DNA from: Candidatus Tanganyikabacteria bacterium
GTDB lineage: Bacteria; Cyanobacteriota; Sericytochromatia; S15B-MN24; VGJW01
NCBI GenBank assembly: GCA_016867265.1
Contig: VGJW01000011.1
Coordinates: forward strand, 1-64,000
Direction of reading: 5' to 3'
Length of the DNA stretch: 64,000 nucleotides
Each line of letters starts with the position of its first letter. The first letter of the stretch is position 1. The position numbers and the translations under genes are program-made. Under the pieces are notes generated by a model. The model worked only from the letters and a program-made list of their open reading frames with translations. It made no database searches and had not been told where the DNA came from. Shown piece after piece: positions 26,815 to 34,237 of this stretch.

Positions 26815-28623
26815 GTGACCGCCGTCATGCTCTACACCTCGATGCGCCTTCTGGGCCGGCTGGCCTGTGCCCTGCCGCGGCGCGCCGCCATGGCGCTCGG
26901 CCGTGGAGCCGGCGAAGGCCTCTGGCTTCTGGCACGGCTGCTCGGGCACGGAGACTTCGTGCCCGGTCACGTGCGTGCGGCCTATCCCGACTGGCCCGAA
27001 AGGCGGGTACGGAGCGTGGCGCGTCATTCGGTCCGGGAAACCGTGGCCTCGATCGTGGAACTGCTCAGGATGCCGCTTTGGCAGACGCCGGACGCCCCTC
27101 GCGTGGCGATCCATGGCGTCGAGCACCTGAAGACGGCACTGGCCAGGAACCGCGGGGCCATCATCGTGACGGCCCACTACGGCAATTGGGAGCTGCTGGC
27201 GGCCACGCTGGCCCGTGAGGTCGGACCGATGACGGTCCTGATCCAGCCGCCCACCCAGCCGGCTTTCCGGCGCCTCTTCGACGAACTACACGCGCACGCC
27301 GGCGTCCGGGCCCACTCCAACGTCGGCCTGGCCTCGCTGCGTCCGGTGCTGACGACGCTGGCGTCGGGCGGCCTCGTCGGGCTGGTATGCGACCAGCACG
27401 GCGAGGGATCGGCGGTTACGGTCCGATTCCTCGGGCATGAAGTGGGCGTGCCGACCGGCGCCTTCCTGCTCGCGCGCAGGACCGGAGCCAGCCTGGTCCC
27501 TGCACGCATGGTCCGGCTTCCGGACGACACGCATCGCCTGGAGGTCGAGACGCCGCTTGTCCTCGAGGAAGACGATGCCCGCATGGCCCAGTCGATGATG
27601 GATCGGTTCGCAGCCTGGATCGAGGACAGGCCCGACCTCTGGCTCTGGATTCATGACCGCTGGGCCAAGGCGCGGCGCCTTCCCCGGGAGCACGGCCCGA
27701 TCCCGGCTCTGGCGATGGCTGTGGCCATGTCCTTGGCACTGGCGCTCGCCGGAAACCCGGCGGATGCACGGGGACGCCCCCGACAGGTGCCGCCGCCGCC
27801 CCCCCCACCTGTCGTGAGGCCTGCCGGCCCCCCGCTGCTGGCCGCTTTCCCGGACCGAATCGAGGTGCGCTGGCCCAGCTCTCCCGGATTGCAAGGTCGC
27901 ATCGCATTGCCCGCCCCCCCCGAAGCCTGGCTGCCCTTGCCGGACAGGCAGGCAATTCTGGTGCACCTGCCGAGGCGGCAGGAACTCCATTGGGTGGATC
28001 TCTCCCCCACGTCCGCGACGCGCTTCCAGACGACACGGACCTACCGCGACGAAACACTGGGAGGGTTCGACCTGGTCCTCGAACGCGTGGCGGACCGCGT
28101 GCTCATCGGCTACGGTCGGACCGTGGTCGCGGACCTGGGCCTCTCCGACGGAACGTGGCGCGCAGGGTTCGACCGCCCGGACCAGACGGGCCACCCCTTC
28201 CGCCCGTGGTCGAGTCTGCCCTGGCAGGGCGGCTTCCTGACGCTGGAGCAGGGTCAACTGCGCGTCGAGACGGGCAGGCCCGATCCACGCTTCCGCGGAC
28301 CGGAAACCAGGGTCATCGACCTGCCTCATCCGGTCGTGGCCCTCCAGACCATGGGCCGGGACGGGCAAGTCGCCGTGCTGTGCAGGCCGTCCAATGGCCT
28401 TGCCGCCTTGGTGGAGTTGTCCGGAGCGCAGATGCAGACGCGGCGCATCCTCGAGATACCCGGCGCACCCATCGCCCTAGGTCGCCTCGGTCCGGACAGG
28501 CTCGGCGTGGTGGCCGGCACCGACCTGCACGTCGTCTCGGTGGCAGGCTGGAGTGTCCGTTCCCGTGGCGTGCGCCTCTGGGGCCCGGTTCCACCGCTGC
28601 GCGTCCACTTTCCCCTGCCATGA
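26815..28623 (+). CDS. LpxL/HtrB-type acyltransferase fused to a C-terminal apparently exported domain
   Basis: 602 residues from a GTG at 26815 (start uncertain; ATG at 26827 also possible). Residues 1-290 are an LpxL/HtrB lysophospholipid-type acyltransferase with the HYGNWE catalytic motif (His122 to Glu127), a second segment GLVGLVCDQHGEGSAV, and the usual ending WLWIHDRWAKARR. Such enzymes add acyl chains to lipid A or related glycolipids. After this the frame continues: a hydrophobic LAMAVAMSLALALAGN segment (about 298-313), a proline tract, then about 280 residues of beta-propeller-like sequence. The segment looks like a signal peptide, so an internal start at 27715 could make a separate exported protein, but no clear ribosome site is seen there. 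Confidence 0.75.
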   Translation: MTAVMLYTSMRLLGRLACALPRRAAMALGRGAGEGLWLLARLLGHGDFVPGHVRAAYPDWPERRVRSVARHSVRETVASIVELLRMPLWQTPDAPRVAIHGVEHLKTALARNRGAIIVTAHYGNWELLAATLAREVGPMTVLIQPPTQPAFRRLFDELHAHAGVRAHSNVGLASLRPVLTTLASGGLVGLVCDQHGEGSAVTVRFLGHEVGVPTGAFLLARRTGASLVPARMVRLPDDTHRLEVETPLVLEEDDARMAQSMMDRFAAWIEDRPDLWLWIHDRWAKARRLPREHGPIPALAMAVAMSLALALAGNPADARGRPRQVPPPPPPPVVRPAGPPLLAAFPDRIEVRWPSSPGLQGRIALPAPPEAWLPLPDRQAILVHLPRRQELHWVDLSPTSATRFQTTRTYRDETLGGFDLVLERVADRVLIGYGRTVVADLGLSDGTWRAGFDRPDQTGHPFRPWSSLPWQGGFLTLEQGQLRVETGRPDPRFRGPETRVIDLPHPVVALQTMGRDGQVAVLCRPSNGLAALVELSGAQMQTRRILEIPGAPIALGRLGPDRLGVVAGTDLHVVSVAGWSVRSRGVRLWGPVPPLRVHFPLP

Positions 28624-29759
28624 TCGCCATTCGCAACCTCGGCCTGCTGCTGCCCCTCCTGCTCGCGGCATGCCTGCGTGATCCCGGTGGCCCCCCGAAC
28701 CAGCTCGAACTGGAGATTCGGGATGTCCGGACCGAGGCTCCGGTCGCCGAGGCCAAGGTGACGGTGCGCATCCCTGGTCGGTCACCCGTCGAGGCCGTCT
28801 CGGACGCGGACGGGCACCTGACGGTCGACCGACCAGGGATGCGCACCGACATCACGGTCGAAGCCGAAGGCCTCCACCGATACGTCCGGACCATCCGGCT
28901 CGACCGAGGGGAGGCCCGCCGGGTCGAGGTCTACCTGGGCCCGACGGACACGGCCACGATGGATGATCGCGTTCTTTGCGTCCACGAGGACGGCATTTGG
29001 GGCATCGACCCGCAAACCCAGGCCTTCACCCCGCTGGCGACGCCCGACGGGCATCCGCTGGATGCACCGACCTGGCATCCCGACAGGACCCGGTTCGCCT
29101 GCCTCGAGCGCATACCCAACGGGACACGCATCCTGATCCGCCACGCCGATGGCCGTCCCTTGCGGACGCTCGGCCCCATCAGCGATGCCGTCGACCAGTT
29201 GCGGTGGGTTCCCGACGGACGTTCCCTCGTCATGACCCAGGCAGCCTCCACCAACAACCGCATGCGCCGGGAGATCCGCATCATCGATGCCTTCACGGGC
29301 ACCCACAAGGACCTGGTCAGCGCCGGCACGGATCAGGACCCGGCGTGGTCCCGGGACGGCAAGTGGCTGGCCTGGGCAAGGCTTTTCCCGGGCAAGACCT
29401 GGGAAATCTGGCGGCGCAGTTCGGCAAGCGGCCACGAACAGGTGCTCCTGCGGGGCTTCAATGCCCTCGAACCCACGTGGAGCCCGGACGGGCGGCGCGT
29501 GGTCTTCGCCAGCAATCACGATGGGCCCTGGACGCTCTACGAGGTGGCGGTCGAAGCACCGCAACCCACACGCGCCATCAAGCTGCCGACGGGCGCCTTC
29601 GCCCGACGGCCGGCCTTCGCACCCTTCGGCGCGAGCATCGTCTTCGAAACCAACGTGGCGGGCAGCGACCTGACGGAAGGGACCCATCTGGCCGTTCTGG
29701 ACCTCAACCGCGGCAAGATGCGCACGCTCGTTGAAAACGCCCGCGGAGCCTCGTGGTGA
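28620..29759 (+). CDS. TolB/PD40-type propeller lipoprotein
   Basis: 379 residues, starting in an ATGA overlap with the previous gene's stop. The signal peptide ends in LLAAC, so it is lipidated. Residues about 22-110 form a beta-sandwich (SPVEAVSDADGHLTVD, like a carboxypeptidase-regulatory domain). The rest contains TolB-like propeller blades: WHPDRTRFACLERI, WVPDGRSLVMTQ, WSRDGKWLAWARL, WSPDGRRVVFASN and FAPFGASIVFETN. It may work with the propeller part of the upstream fusion protein. Function unknown. Confidence 0.75.
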   Translation: MIAIRNLGLLLPLLLAACLRDPGGPPNQLELEIRDVRTEAPVAEAKVTVRIPGRSPVEAVSDADGHLTVDRPGMRTDITVEAEGLHRYVRTIRLDRGEARRVEVYLGPTDTATMDDRVLCVHEDGIWGIDPQTQAFTPLATPDGHPLDAPTWHPDRTRFACLERIPNGTRILIRHADGRPLRTLGPISDAVDQLRWVPDGRSLVMTQAASTNNRMRREIRIIDAFTGTHKDLVSAGTDQDPAWSRDGKWLAWARLFPGKTWEIWRRSSASGHEQVLLRGFNALEPTWSPDGRRVVFASNHDGPWTLYEVAVEAPQPTRAIKLPTGAFARRPAFAPFGASIVFETNVAGSDLTEGTHLAVLDLNRGKMRTLVENARGASW

Positions 29760-29763
29760 CAAG

Positions 29764-29779
29764 TGAAATGTCGGTTAAA
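29764..29779 (+). promoter_or_regulatory. Candidate 11-bp-period repeat upstream of the small gene
   Basis: TGAAA at 29764-29768 and TTAAA at 29775-29779 are spaced by exactly 11 bp in an otherwise GC-rich sequence, about 50 bases before the gene at 29831. The arrangement resembles the half-sites of OmpR/PhoB-family operators, and similar pairs occur upstream of two protease genes. Suggestive only; one half-site is imperfect. Confidence 0.3.
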
Positions 29780-29830
29780 CAGAGCAAGCGTGACGGCCGC
29801 ACCGGCGAAGCCTAGACGTGGGAGGGTTTC

Positions 29831-30214
29831 ATGAGCGGCATCCAAGGCGCGGGGCCTACCGGCCCCTTCGGTCCCAGAATTGCGAGCCGGCTGCCTGACA
29901 CGGGCAAGCTGCCGCTTCCCGAGGGCAAACCCGGCAGCGCACCTGAGCGTGGCGGCATGGTGCGACGGCCACCGGCGACCGATCGGCTGGAGTTGGGCCG
30001 GGTGCAGCGCGCCCTGCCCGTGCTCGGGTCGGCCGGGGACATGGTGCGGGGCGCGGGCGGGCTCTCCGACCTGATCCAGCAAGCCCTTTCGCGAAACCTC
30101 GATCGGCCCGTCCGTCTCGGCCGGCACGCGGCTGGCCTCGTCGACTTCGTGGCGGGCGGCCTGGCCGCCGACGGTCTCTCGTTCGAGGACCTCAAGCGCC
30201 GCCTCGGTTCCTGA
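29831..30214 (+). CDS. Unknown small protein, 127 residues
   Basis: Basic and helical in the second half (LGRVQRALPVLGSAGDMVRG, LVDFVAGGLAADGLSFEDL), with a proline/glycine-rich N-terminus. A strong GGGAGGG site lies before the ATG. No known domain. It is followed by the DnaB-like gene in the same orientation after about 57 bases. Confidence 0.55.
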   Translation: MSGIQGAGPTGPFGPRIASRLPDTGKLPLPEGKPGSAPERGGMVRRPPATDRLELGRVQRALPVLGSAGDMVRGAGGLSDLIQQALSRNLDRPVRLGRHAAGLVDFVAGGLAADGLSFEDLKRRLGS

Positions 30215-30271
30215 AACTGAACCGTGGGGCTTGATCCGCTCCAGGAGCCCGGCTCCCAGTACGGGCGGTCG

Positions 30272-31243
30272 ATGGAACCCCGTCGCGACAACTTGGGCAT
30301 CGAGCCCGAGGATCCCCGTTGGCGCGGCCGGGATCCCGAAGCACCGCAGGTCGCGGCGCCGCCCCCGGCGGAACAGGCCCCGGGACGGCTGGGCCAGGAT
30401 CGGACCCGGTTCACGGCACGCGTCGAGGATCCCTTCAGCGTGCTCATCCGGGAACACGTCCCGGTCCAGCAGGCAGAACAGCAAGAGGGAACCCCGCTGC
30501 CCGAGTACCGACGTTTCGGTCTGCCGGAACTGGACCGCGCCTGGGGCGGCCTCTGGCCCCGAGTCTACATGGTGGAAGGACCTTGGCCGCTCGCGGGTGA
30601 TGTCGCCCACCACCTGGCCATCCAGGTGGCCAAGACACGCCGGGCGACCTTCGTCAGCCATCACGCCAGCCTCCGGGACCTGACCCTCAGGACGCTCGCC
30701 CGCCTGAAGGCGCCGACGGCGGGTCTCGACCTCGTCCGGGCGCGAGCACTGGCGGAGGCCTACAGGCCCGTCCGCGACAACCTGCGCTTGCTGTCGCTCA
30801 GGGGGTGGGACTCGGCGGATTCCCTCGGCAAGCGTCTGGCCGGCGACGATGCCGTGCCGATGGCGCTCGTGGTCATCGGGCACACACGTTTTGCACCTGC
30901 CGAGGCTACCTCGCCGGAAGGCCCCGGAGGGTTGCTGCTTCGTTGGCCGGGGGATACGCCACCCGGCCAGGAGCTCCGTCCCCTGCTTGCCGGCATGCGC
31001 TCCCTGCAGAAACGACTCGAGGCTCCCCTGCTGCTGGTACGACCGGCGTTCGGGGAAGTCGGGCCGGATCCGGAGGCGTGGAGCCACGTGATGCCGACCC
31101 TGTCCGTCACGGCGCCCGAGGACGGCCGGATTCGCTGCACGGCGACGGTACCGCGCACGTGGCTGGCGGTCAGACGGCAACCGGAGCGCATGAGCTGGAC
31201 CTGGGCCTGGGATGAAAGTCGAGGCCTTCAAGTCGGCCCCTGA
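30272..31243 (+). CDS. Degenerate RecA/DnaB-like fold protein lacking a P-loop
   Basis: About 323 residues from the ATG at 30272 (a GTG at 30224 is another option). The pattern FGLPELDRAWGGLWPRVYMVEG matches the DnaB/KaiC start FxxLDxxxGGLxPGxLxVIaG, and ATFVSHHASLRDLTLRTLAR resembles the SLE(M)S-type helix that follows. However, the Walker A motif is replaced by EGPWPLAGD (about 102-110), so ATP binding is doubtful. The N-terminal 60 residues are proline-rich and probably disordered. It may be a regulatory or structural homologue of an ATPase; the call is my inference from motif order. Confidence 0.5.
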   Translation: MEPRRDNLGIEPEDPRWRGRDPEAPQVAAPPPAEQAPGRLGQDRTRFTARVEDPFSVLIREHVPVQQAEQQEGTPLPEYRRFGLPELDRAWGGLWPRVYMVEGPWPLAGDVAHHLAIQVAKTRRATFVSHHASLRDLTLRTLARLKAPTAGLDLVRARALAEAYRPVRDNLRLLSLRGWDSADSLGKRLAGDDAVPMALVVIGHTRFAPAEATSPEGPGGLLLRWPGDTPPGQELRPLLAGMRSLQKRLEAPLLLVRPAFGEVGPDPEAWSHVMPTLSVTAPEDGRIRCTATVPRTWLAVRRQPERMSWTWAWDESRGLQVGP

Positions 31244-31258
31244 TAAATCTTTATTAAA
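31243..31258 (+). promoter_or_regulatory. Candidate 11-bp-period operator upstream of the carboxypeptidase gene
   Basis: ATAAA (31243-31247) and TTAAA (31254-31258) are spaced by 11 bp. The 15-base segment TAAATCTTTATTAAA (31244-31258) matches the subtilase upstream segment at 42699-42713 with one mismatch. It lies about 100 bases before the ATG at 31345, upstream of a weak -10-like TATTCT at 31290-31295. This could be a binding site for an OmpR/PhoB-type activator or an AT-rich UP element. Confidence 0.4.
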
Positions 31259-31344
31259 TCCCTTATCCGCCCCTTTTCCTTGTCTTAACTATTCTTGTAC
31301 GCTCGGTGCAGCCTCCCCTGATACCTTTTCTCGGAAACCACCCG

Positions 31345-32727
31345 ATGCGCCTACGTCCCTTGGGTCTTGCCCTCGCCGCGATGCTGGCACTCTCCGGCTG
31401 TGGCGCGCCCCCAGCCCAGACAGGCTGGGCGCCACGCAGCGGCAATGCGCAAGTCCAGCAGGCCTTTGCCGCAGGCGAGGGCCTCGTGGCCGTCGACCTC
31501 TTCAATGCTACGAAGCCGCAGTTGCTCGAACTGACCAAGGCCGGTATGGATCTGTGGGTCCACTCGGCGCAGGTCGAAGGCAAGGTCAGCCGGGTCCGCG
31601 GCACGCTCAGCCGCGATGCCTGGGACCTCGTCCGCAAGTGGGGCATGTCGGTGGTCAAGCTGCCCAGCATCCATGGACTGAACACCTTCGACAAGGGCTA
31701 CCGCACCTATGACCAGGGCATGGCCGAGTTGCGCGACCTCGCGCAGCGTTACCCCGACCGCTGCACGCTCGTCGAGCTGGGCAAGTCGGTCGAAGGCCGC
31801 CCCATCGTCTCGCTCAAGGTGGGCAAGGGTGATGGCACCCAGAAGCCGTCCCTGCTGTTCACCGGCGAGAACCATGCGCGAGAGATCGTGACGGCCGAGA
31901 TCGTGATGAACCTCGCCCAGTGGCTCGTCACGGAATACGGCAAGGATGCCGAGGCCACCTTCGCCGTCGAGAACCGCGAGATCTGGGTGACGCCCTTCGT
32001 CAACCCGGACGGCCGGATCCGTGCCGAAAAAGGCCAGGACTGGCGCAAGAACGCCAACCCCAAGTACGGGGGCGGCGGCTCGGCGCCCAACGGCCCGGGC
32101 GTCGACCTCAACCGCAACTACGACGACCGCAACTGGGGCTCGACGGGTACGGACCAACGGCCCGGCGGTGCAACCTATGGTGGCCCCGGCCCCTTCTCGG
32201 AGCCCGAGACGCAGGCCATGCAAAAGCTCTACACCAGCCGCAAGCACGCGATGCTGATTACGTGGCACAGCTTCAGCAACCTCGTCATGTGGCCCTGGAA
32301 CGACTCGGACGAGGCGCCTGCCGACGATCGCCTGCCTGCCATCGGCAAGAAGATGGGGCAGGTCTCGGGTTACAAGCCTGAGCAGGGCAGCGAACTGTAC
32401 TTCACCAGCGGTGACGACACCGACTACGTCTACGGCAAGCTCGGTATGCTGGGCTTCACCATCGAGGTTGGCGGCTGGAGCGACGGCTTTGACCCACCGT
32501 TCAAGAAGATGCCGCAGTTCATGAAGGAGAACTTGCCGATCGCCAAGCTCGCCATCGCCATTGCGGACAATCCCGGCGCGGCCAAGGGTCCTGACCTCGG
32601 CACCTCAGGCACTCGGGTTGCGGAGCGCGTCGTGCAGACGGCCACCGGGCGGTCCGTCGCCATTCGGCAGGCAGTCGACCCGCGGAGCGGACAGCCTGGC
32701 GTGCCTCAGATCAGCTGGGCTCGCTGA
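31345..32727 (+). CDS. Secreted lipoprotein zinc carboxypeptidase (M14)
   Basis: 460 residues from the ATG at 31345. A signal ends at LALSGC (Cys19). Zinc ligands are His177 and Glu180 in the motif ENHAREIVTAE, and a third histidine in ITWHSFSNLVMWPW. The substrate region NPDGRIRAE and DLNRNY is conserved, and the catalytic glutamate is in FTIEVGG. It removes C-terminal amino acids from peptides at the cell surface. A prodomain of about 100 residues precedes the catalytic part. It overlaps the end of the convergent XRE gene by 17 bases. Confidence 0.93.
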   Translation: MRLRPLGLALAAMLALSGCGAPPAQTGWAPRSGNAQVQQAFAAGEGLVAVDLFNATKPQLLELTKAGMDLWVHSAQVEGKVSRVRGTLSRDAWDLVRKWGMSVVKLPSIHGLNTFDKGYRTYDQGMAELRDLAQRYPDRCTLVELGKSVEGRPIVSLKVGKGDGTQKPSLLFTGENHAREIVTAEIVMNLAQWLVTEYGKDAEATFAVENREIWVTPFVNPDGRIRAEKGQDWRKNANPKYGGGGSAPNGPGVDLNRNYDDRNWGSTGTDQRPGGATYGGPGPFSEPETQAMQKLYTSRKHAMLITWHSFSNLVMWPWNDSDEAPADDRLPAIGKKMGQVSGYKPEQGSELYFTSGDDTDYVYGKLGMLGFTIEVGGWSDGFDPPFKKMPQFMKENLPIAKLAIAIADNPGAAKGPDLGTSGTRVAERVVQTATGRSVAIRQAVDPRSGQPGVPQISWAR

Positions 32728-33121
32728 TCCCCACCGAGCCCGCACTCCGGGACACGCGGCGCTCGGTCCGGTCATCGAGCGCCGCTTCCCATCGGGCGAC
32801 AAGCGCTTCCTGCATCACCATGGGCAGGCGCCTGAGCCGCGCCAAAAGCCGCCACTCGACCTCGGTGAGTTCGGGTCCCGGCCGGTGGCCGGCCAAGGCG
32901 AGCCACGGCAGGAGATCTTCACCCAAGGCTGCCGCCAGCTTGACGGTAATGTGGTAACCGGGCGAGATCGGCCGATCCGTATGGGCATCGCGCCCGCGCT
33001 CGACCTCTGCCGGGCGGCCAAAGGAAACGCCCGCGAGTCGAGCAAGCTCACGAAGGCTCCACCCGCGTTCTTGACGTTTCCGCCGCAAGGCCTCTCCGAA
33101 GGGAGGCGACAAATCTGCCAT
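32711..33121 (-). CDS. XRE-family helix-turn-helix regulator
   Basis: 136 residues from the ATG at 33121. FGEALRRKRQERGWSLRELARLAGVS is a clear Cro/CI-type helix-turn-helix, followed by a ligand-free C-terminal helical region. The middle (ERGRDAHTDRPISPGYH) is a longer loop than usual. No ribosome site is obvious. It may regulate a nearby gene; its target cannot be read from the sequence. Confidence 0.75.
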   Translation of the reverse strand: MADLSPPFGEALRRKRQERGWSLRELARLAGVSFGRPAEVERGRDAHTDRPISPGYHITVKLAAALGEDLLPWLALAGHRPGPELTEVEWRLLARLRRLPMVMQEALVARWEAALDDRTERRVSRSAGSVGISEPS

Positions 33122-33470
33122 TCCATCGGAGAGTGACGAGGCATGCCCGTGTGGTGACCACAAGCAGATAACTCCAAGATTACGACCCAGCCTTGTCTGC
33201 CCGCCCATCCGATGCCCTCGGCCCCCGGCGCCGGTCAGTCCACGCGCTCACGGCGTGGCTGCACGGGCAGGCGGCGCGACTGGCCCCTCGAGGTCCCCTT
33301 CGTCAGGCGCGACTGGCGGCGTGGTTGCGCCCTTGGCTGGCGGCCCGGCCTTACTTGCCCAAGCGGGTGAGATGGATCCTGAGCCAGGTGCTGCGACGGG
33401 GCTTGCCGCCCATAGGTGGGCCCATCGTGTTACGGCGGCTCAGGGGGCGCTGGCGTCCGCTCCGGCCGAT
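33122..33470. other. Region without a confident gene
   Basis: An open frame at 33193-33528 (+) codes for 111 residues, highly basic (WLRPWLAARPYLPKR), but its start is a poor TTG with no ribosome site and it runs into the convergent ylxP gene. I see no other motif. Treat it as noncoding or uncertain. Confidence 0.3.
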
Positions 33471-33830
33471 TCAGTCCTCACGGTCATCCGCATCCGGTAT
33501 GTCCGACCACGAAGAAGCACCTTCGTAGCGCGCCTGCGCCAACGGATCGATCACCTCGAGGGCATCGATGACCCACGTGACATCCGGACGCTCGCGGACC
33601 ACACCCTCGCACGCTGCCTCCACGACCTCCCGCGCATGGGCGGCTTCGCCGGAAACATAGGCAAGCCCCAGTTCGATGCGCTGCCACTTGTCCTGGGATG
33701 CCGTTTCCGCTGCTGCGACGTGATGATGGAGCCTCAAGCGATCGAGGACGCTGCGAACCACCCGACGCTTGTCCTTGAGCGACGCTGCGGCCGGCAGATG
33801 ACCCAGCAGGCGGGCCACGGCAACCTTCAT
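33471..33830 (-). CDS. DUF503 / YlxP-like protein
   Basis: 119 residues. The family pattern SLKDKRRVVRSVLDRLR and AETASQDKWQRIELGLAYVS matches DUF503, called YlxP in Firmicutes, where it sits near ribosome-assembly genes. Here it overlaps the B12-binding gene at an ATGA junction and ends that operon. Function unclear; possibly RNA or ribosome related. Confidence 0.75.
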   Translation of the reverse strand: MKVAVARLLGHLPAAASLKDKRRVVRSVLDRLRLHHHVAAAETASQDKWQRIELGLAYVSGEAAHAREVVEAACEGVVRERPDVTWVIDALEVIDPLAQARYEGASSWSDIPDADDRED

Positions 33831-34228
33831 GACCGGACGGTCGCGCCGGTGCGGACCGCCTCGACGATGCGCGCCGTCGGGGTTCCGGGGCCGAAGACAC
33901 CAAGGACGCCCTGACGGACCAGTTCCTCGGCGTCCTCCGGGGGAATGATGCCGCCGACGAGGATCCGGATGTCCTCGGCCTCGCGCGCCTTGAGACGCGC
34001 AAGAACGGCCGGGACGAGGGTCATGTGGGCACCCGAGAGCAGCGAGAGGCCAATCACCGCGACGTCCTCCTGGATGGCCGTCGCCACGATCTCGTCCGGC
34101 GTCTGGTGCAAGCCGGTGTAGATGACCTCCATGCCGGCATCGCGAAGTGCCCGGGCGACAACCTTCGCACCTCGGTCATGGCCATCGAGGCCCGGCTTGC
34201 CGATGAGCACCCTCAAGGTCGCGGACAC
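33827..34228 (-). CDS. Stand-alone cobalamin-binding domain (methylmalonyl-CoA mutase C-terminal-like)
   Basis: 133 residues, GTG start with AGGAGG 6 bases upstream. The motif GKPGLDGHDRGAK contains the lower-axial DxHxxG histidine, followed by GLSLLSGAHMTLVPAV and ILVGGIIPPEDAEEL as in the C-terminal B12 domain of methylmalonyl-CoA mutase and related acyl-CoA mutases. It lacks the catalytic TIM-barrel domain, so it needs a partner large subunit. The gene lies 9 bases after icmF and overlaps ylxP. Confidence 0.9.
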   Translation of the reverse strand: MSATLRVLIGKPGLDGHDRGAKVVARALRDAGMEVIYTGLHQTPDEIVATAIQEDVAVIGLSLLSGAHMTLVPAVLARLKAREAEDIRILVGGIIPPEDAEELVRQGVLGVFGPGTPTARIVEAVRTGATVRS

Positions 34229-34237
34229 GGAGACCTC

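Noticed and set aside
19983-27218. Two very long plus-strand frames antisense to the TPR gene
   Set aside because: They mirror the repeat of the TPR gene and contain no recognisable motif.
33193-33528. 111-residue basic plus-strand frame
   Set aside because: Poor start, no ribosome site and overlap with the convergent DUF503 gene.
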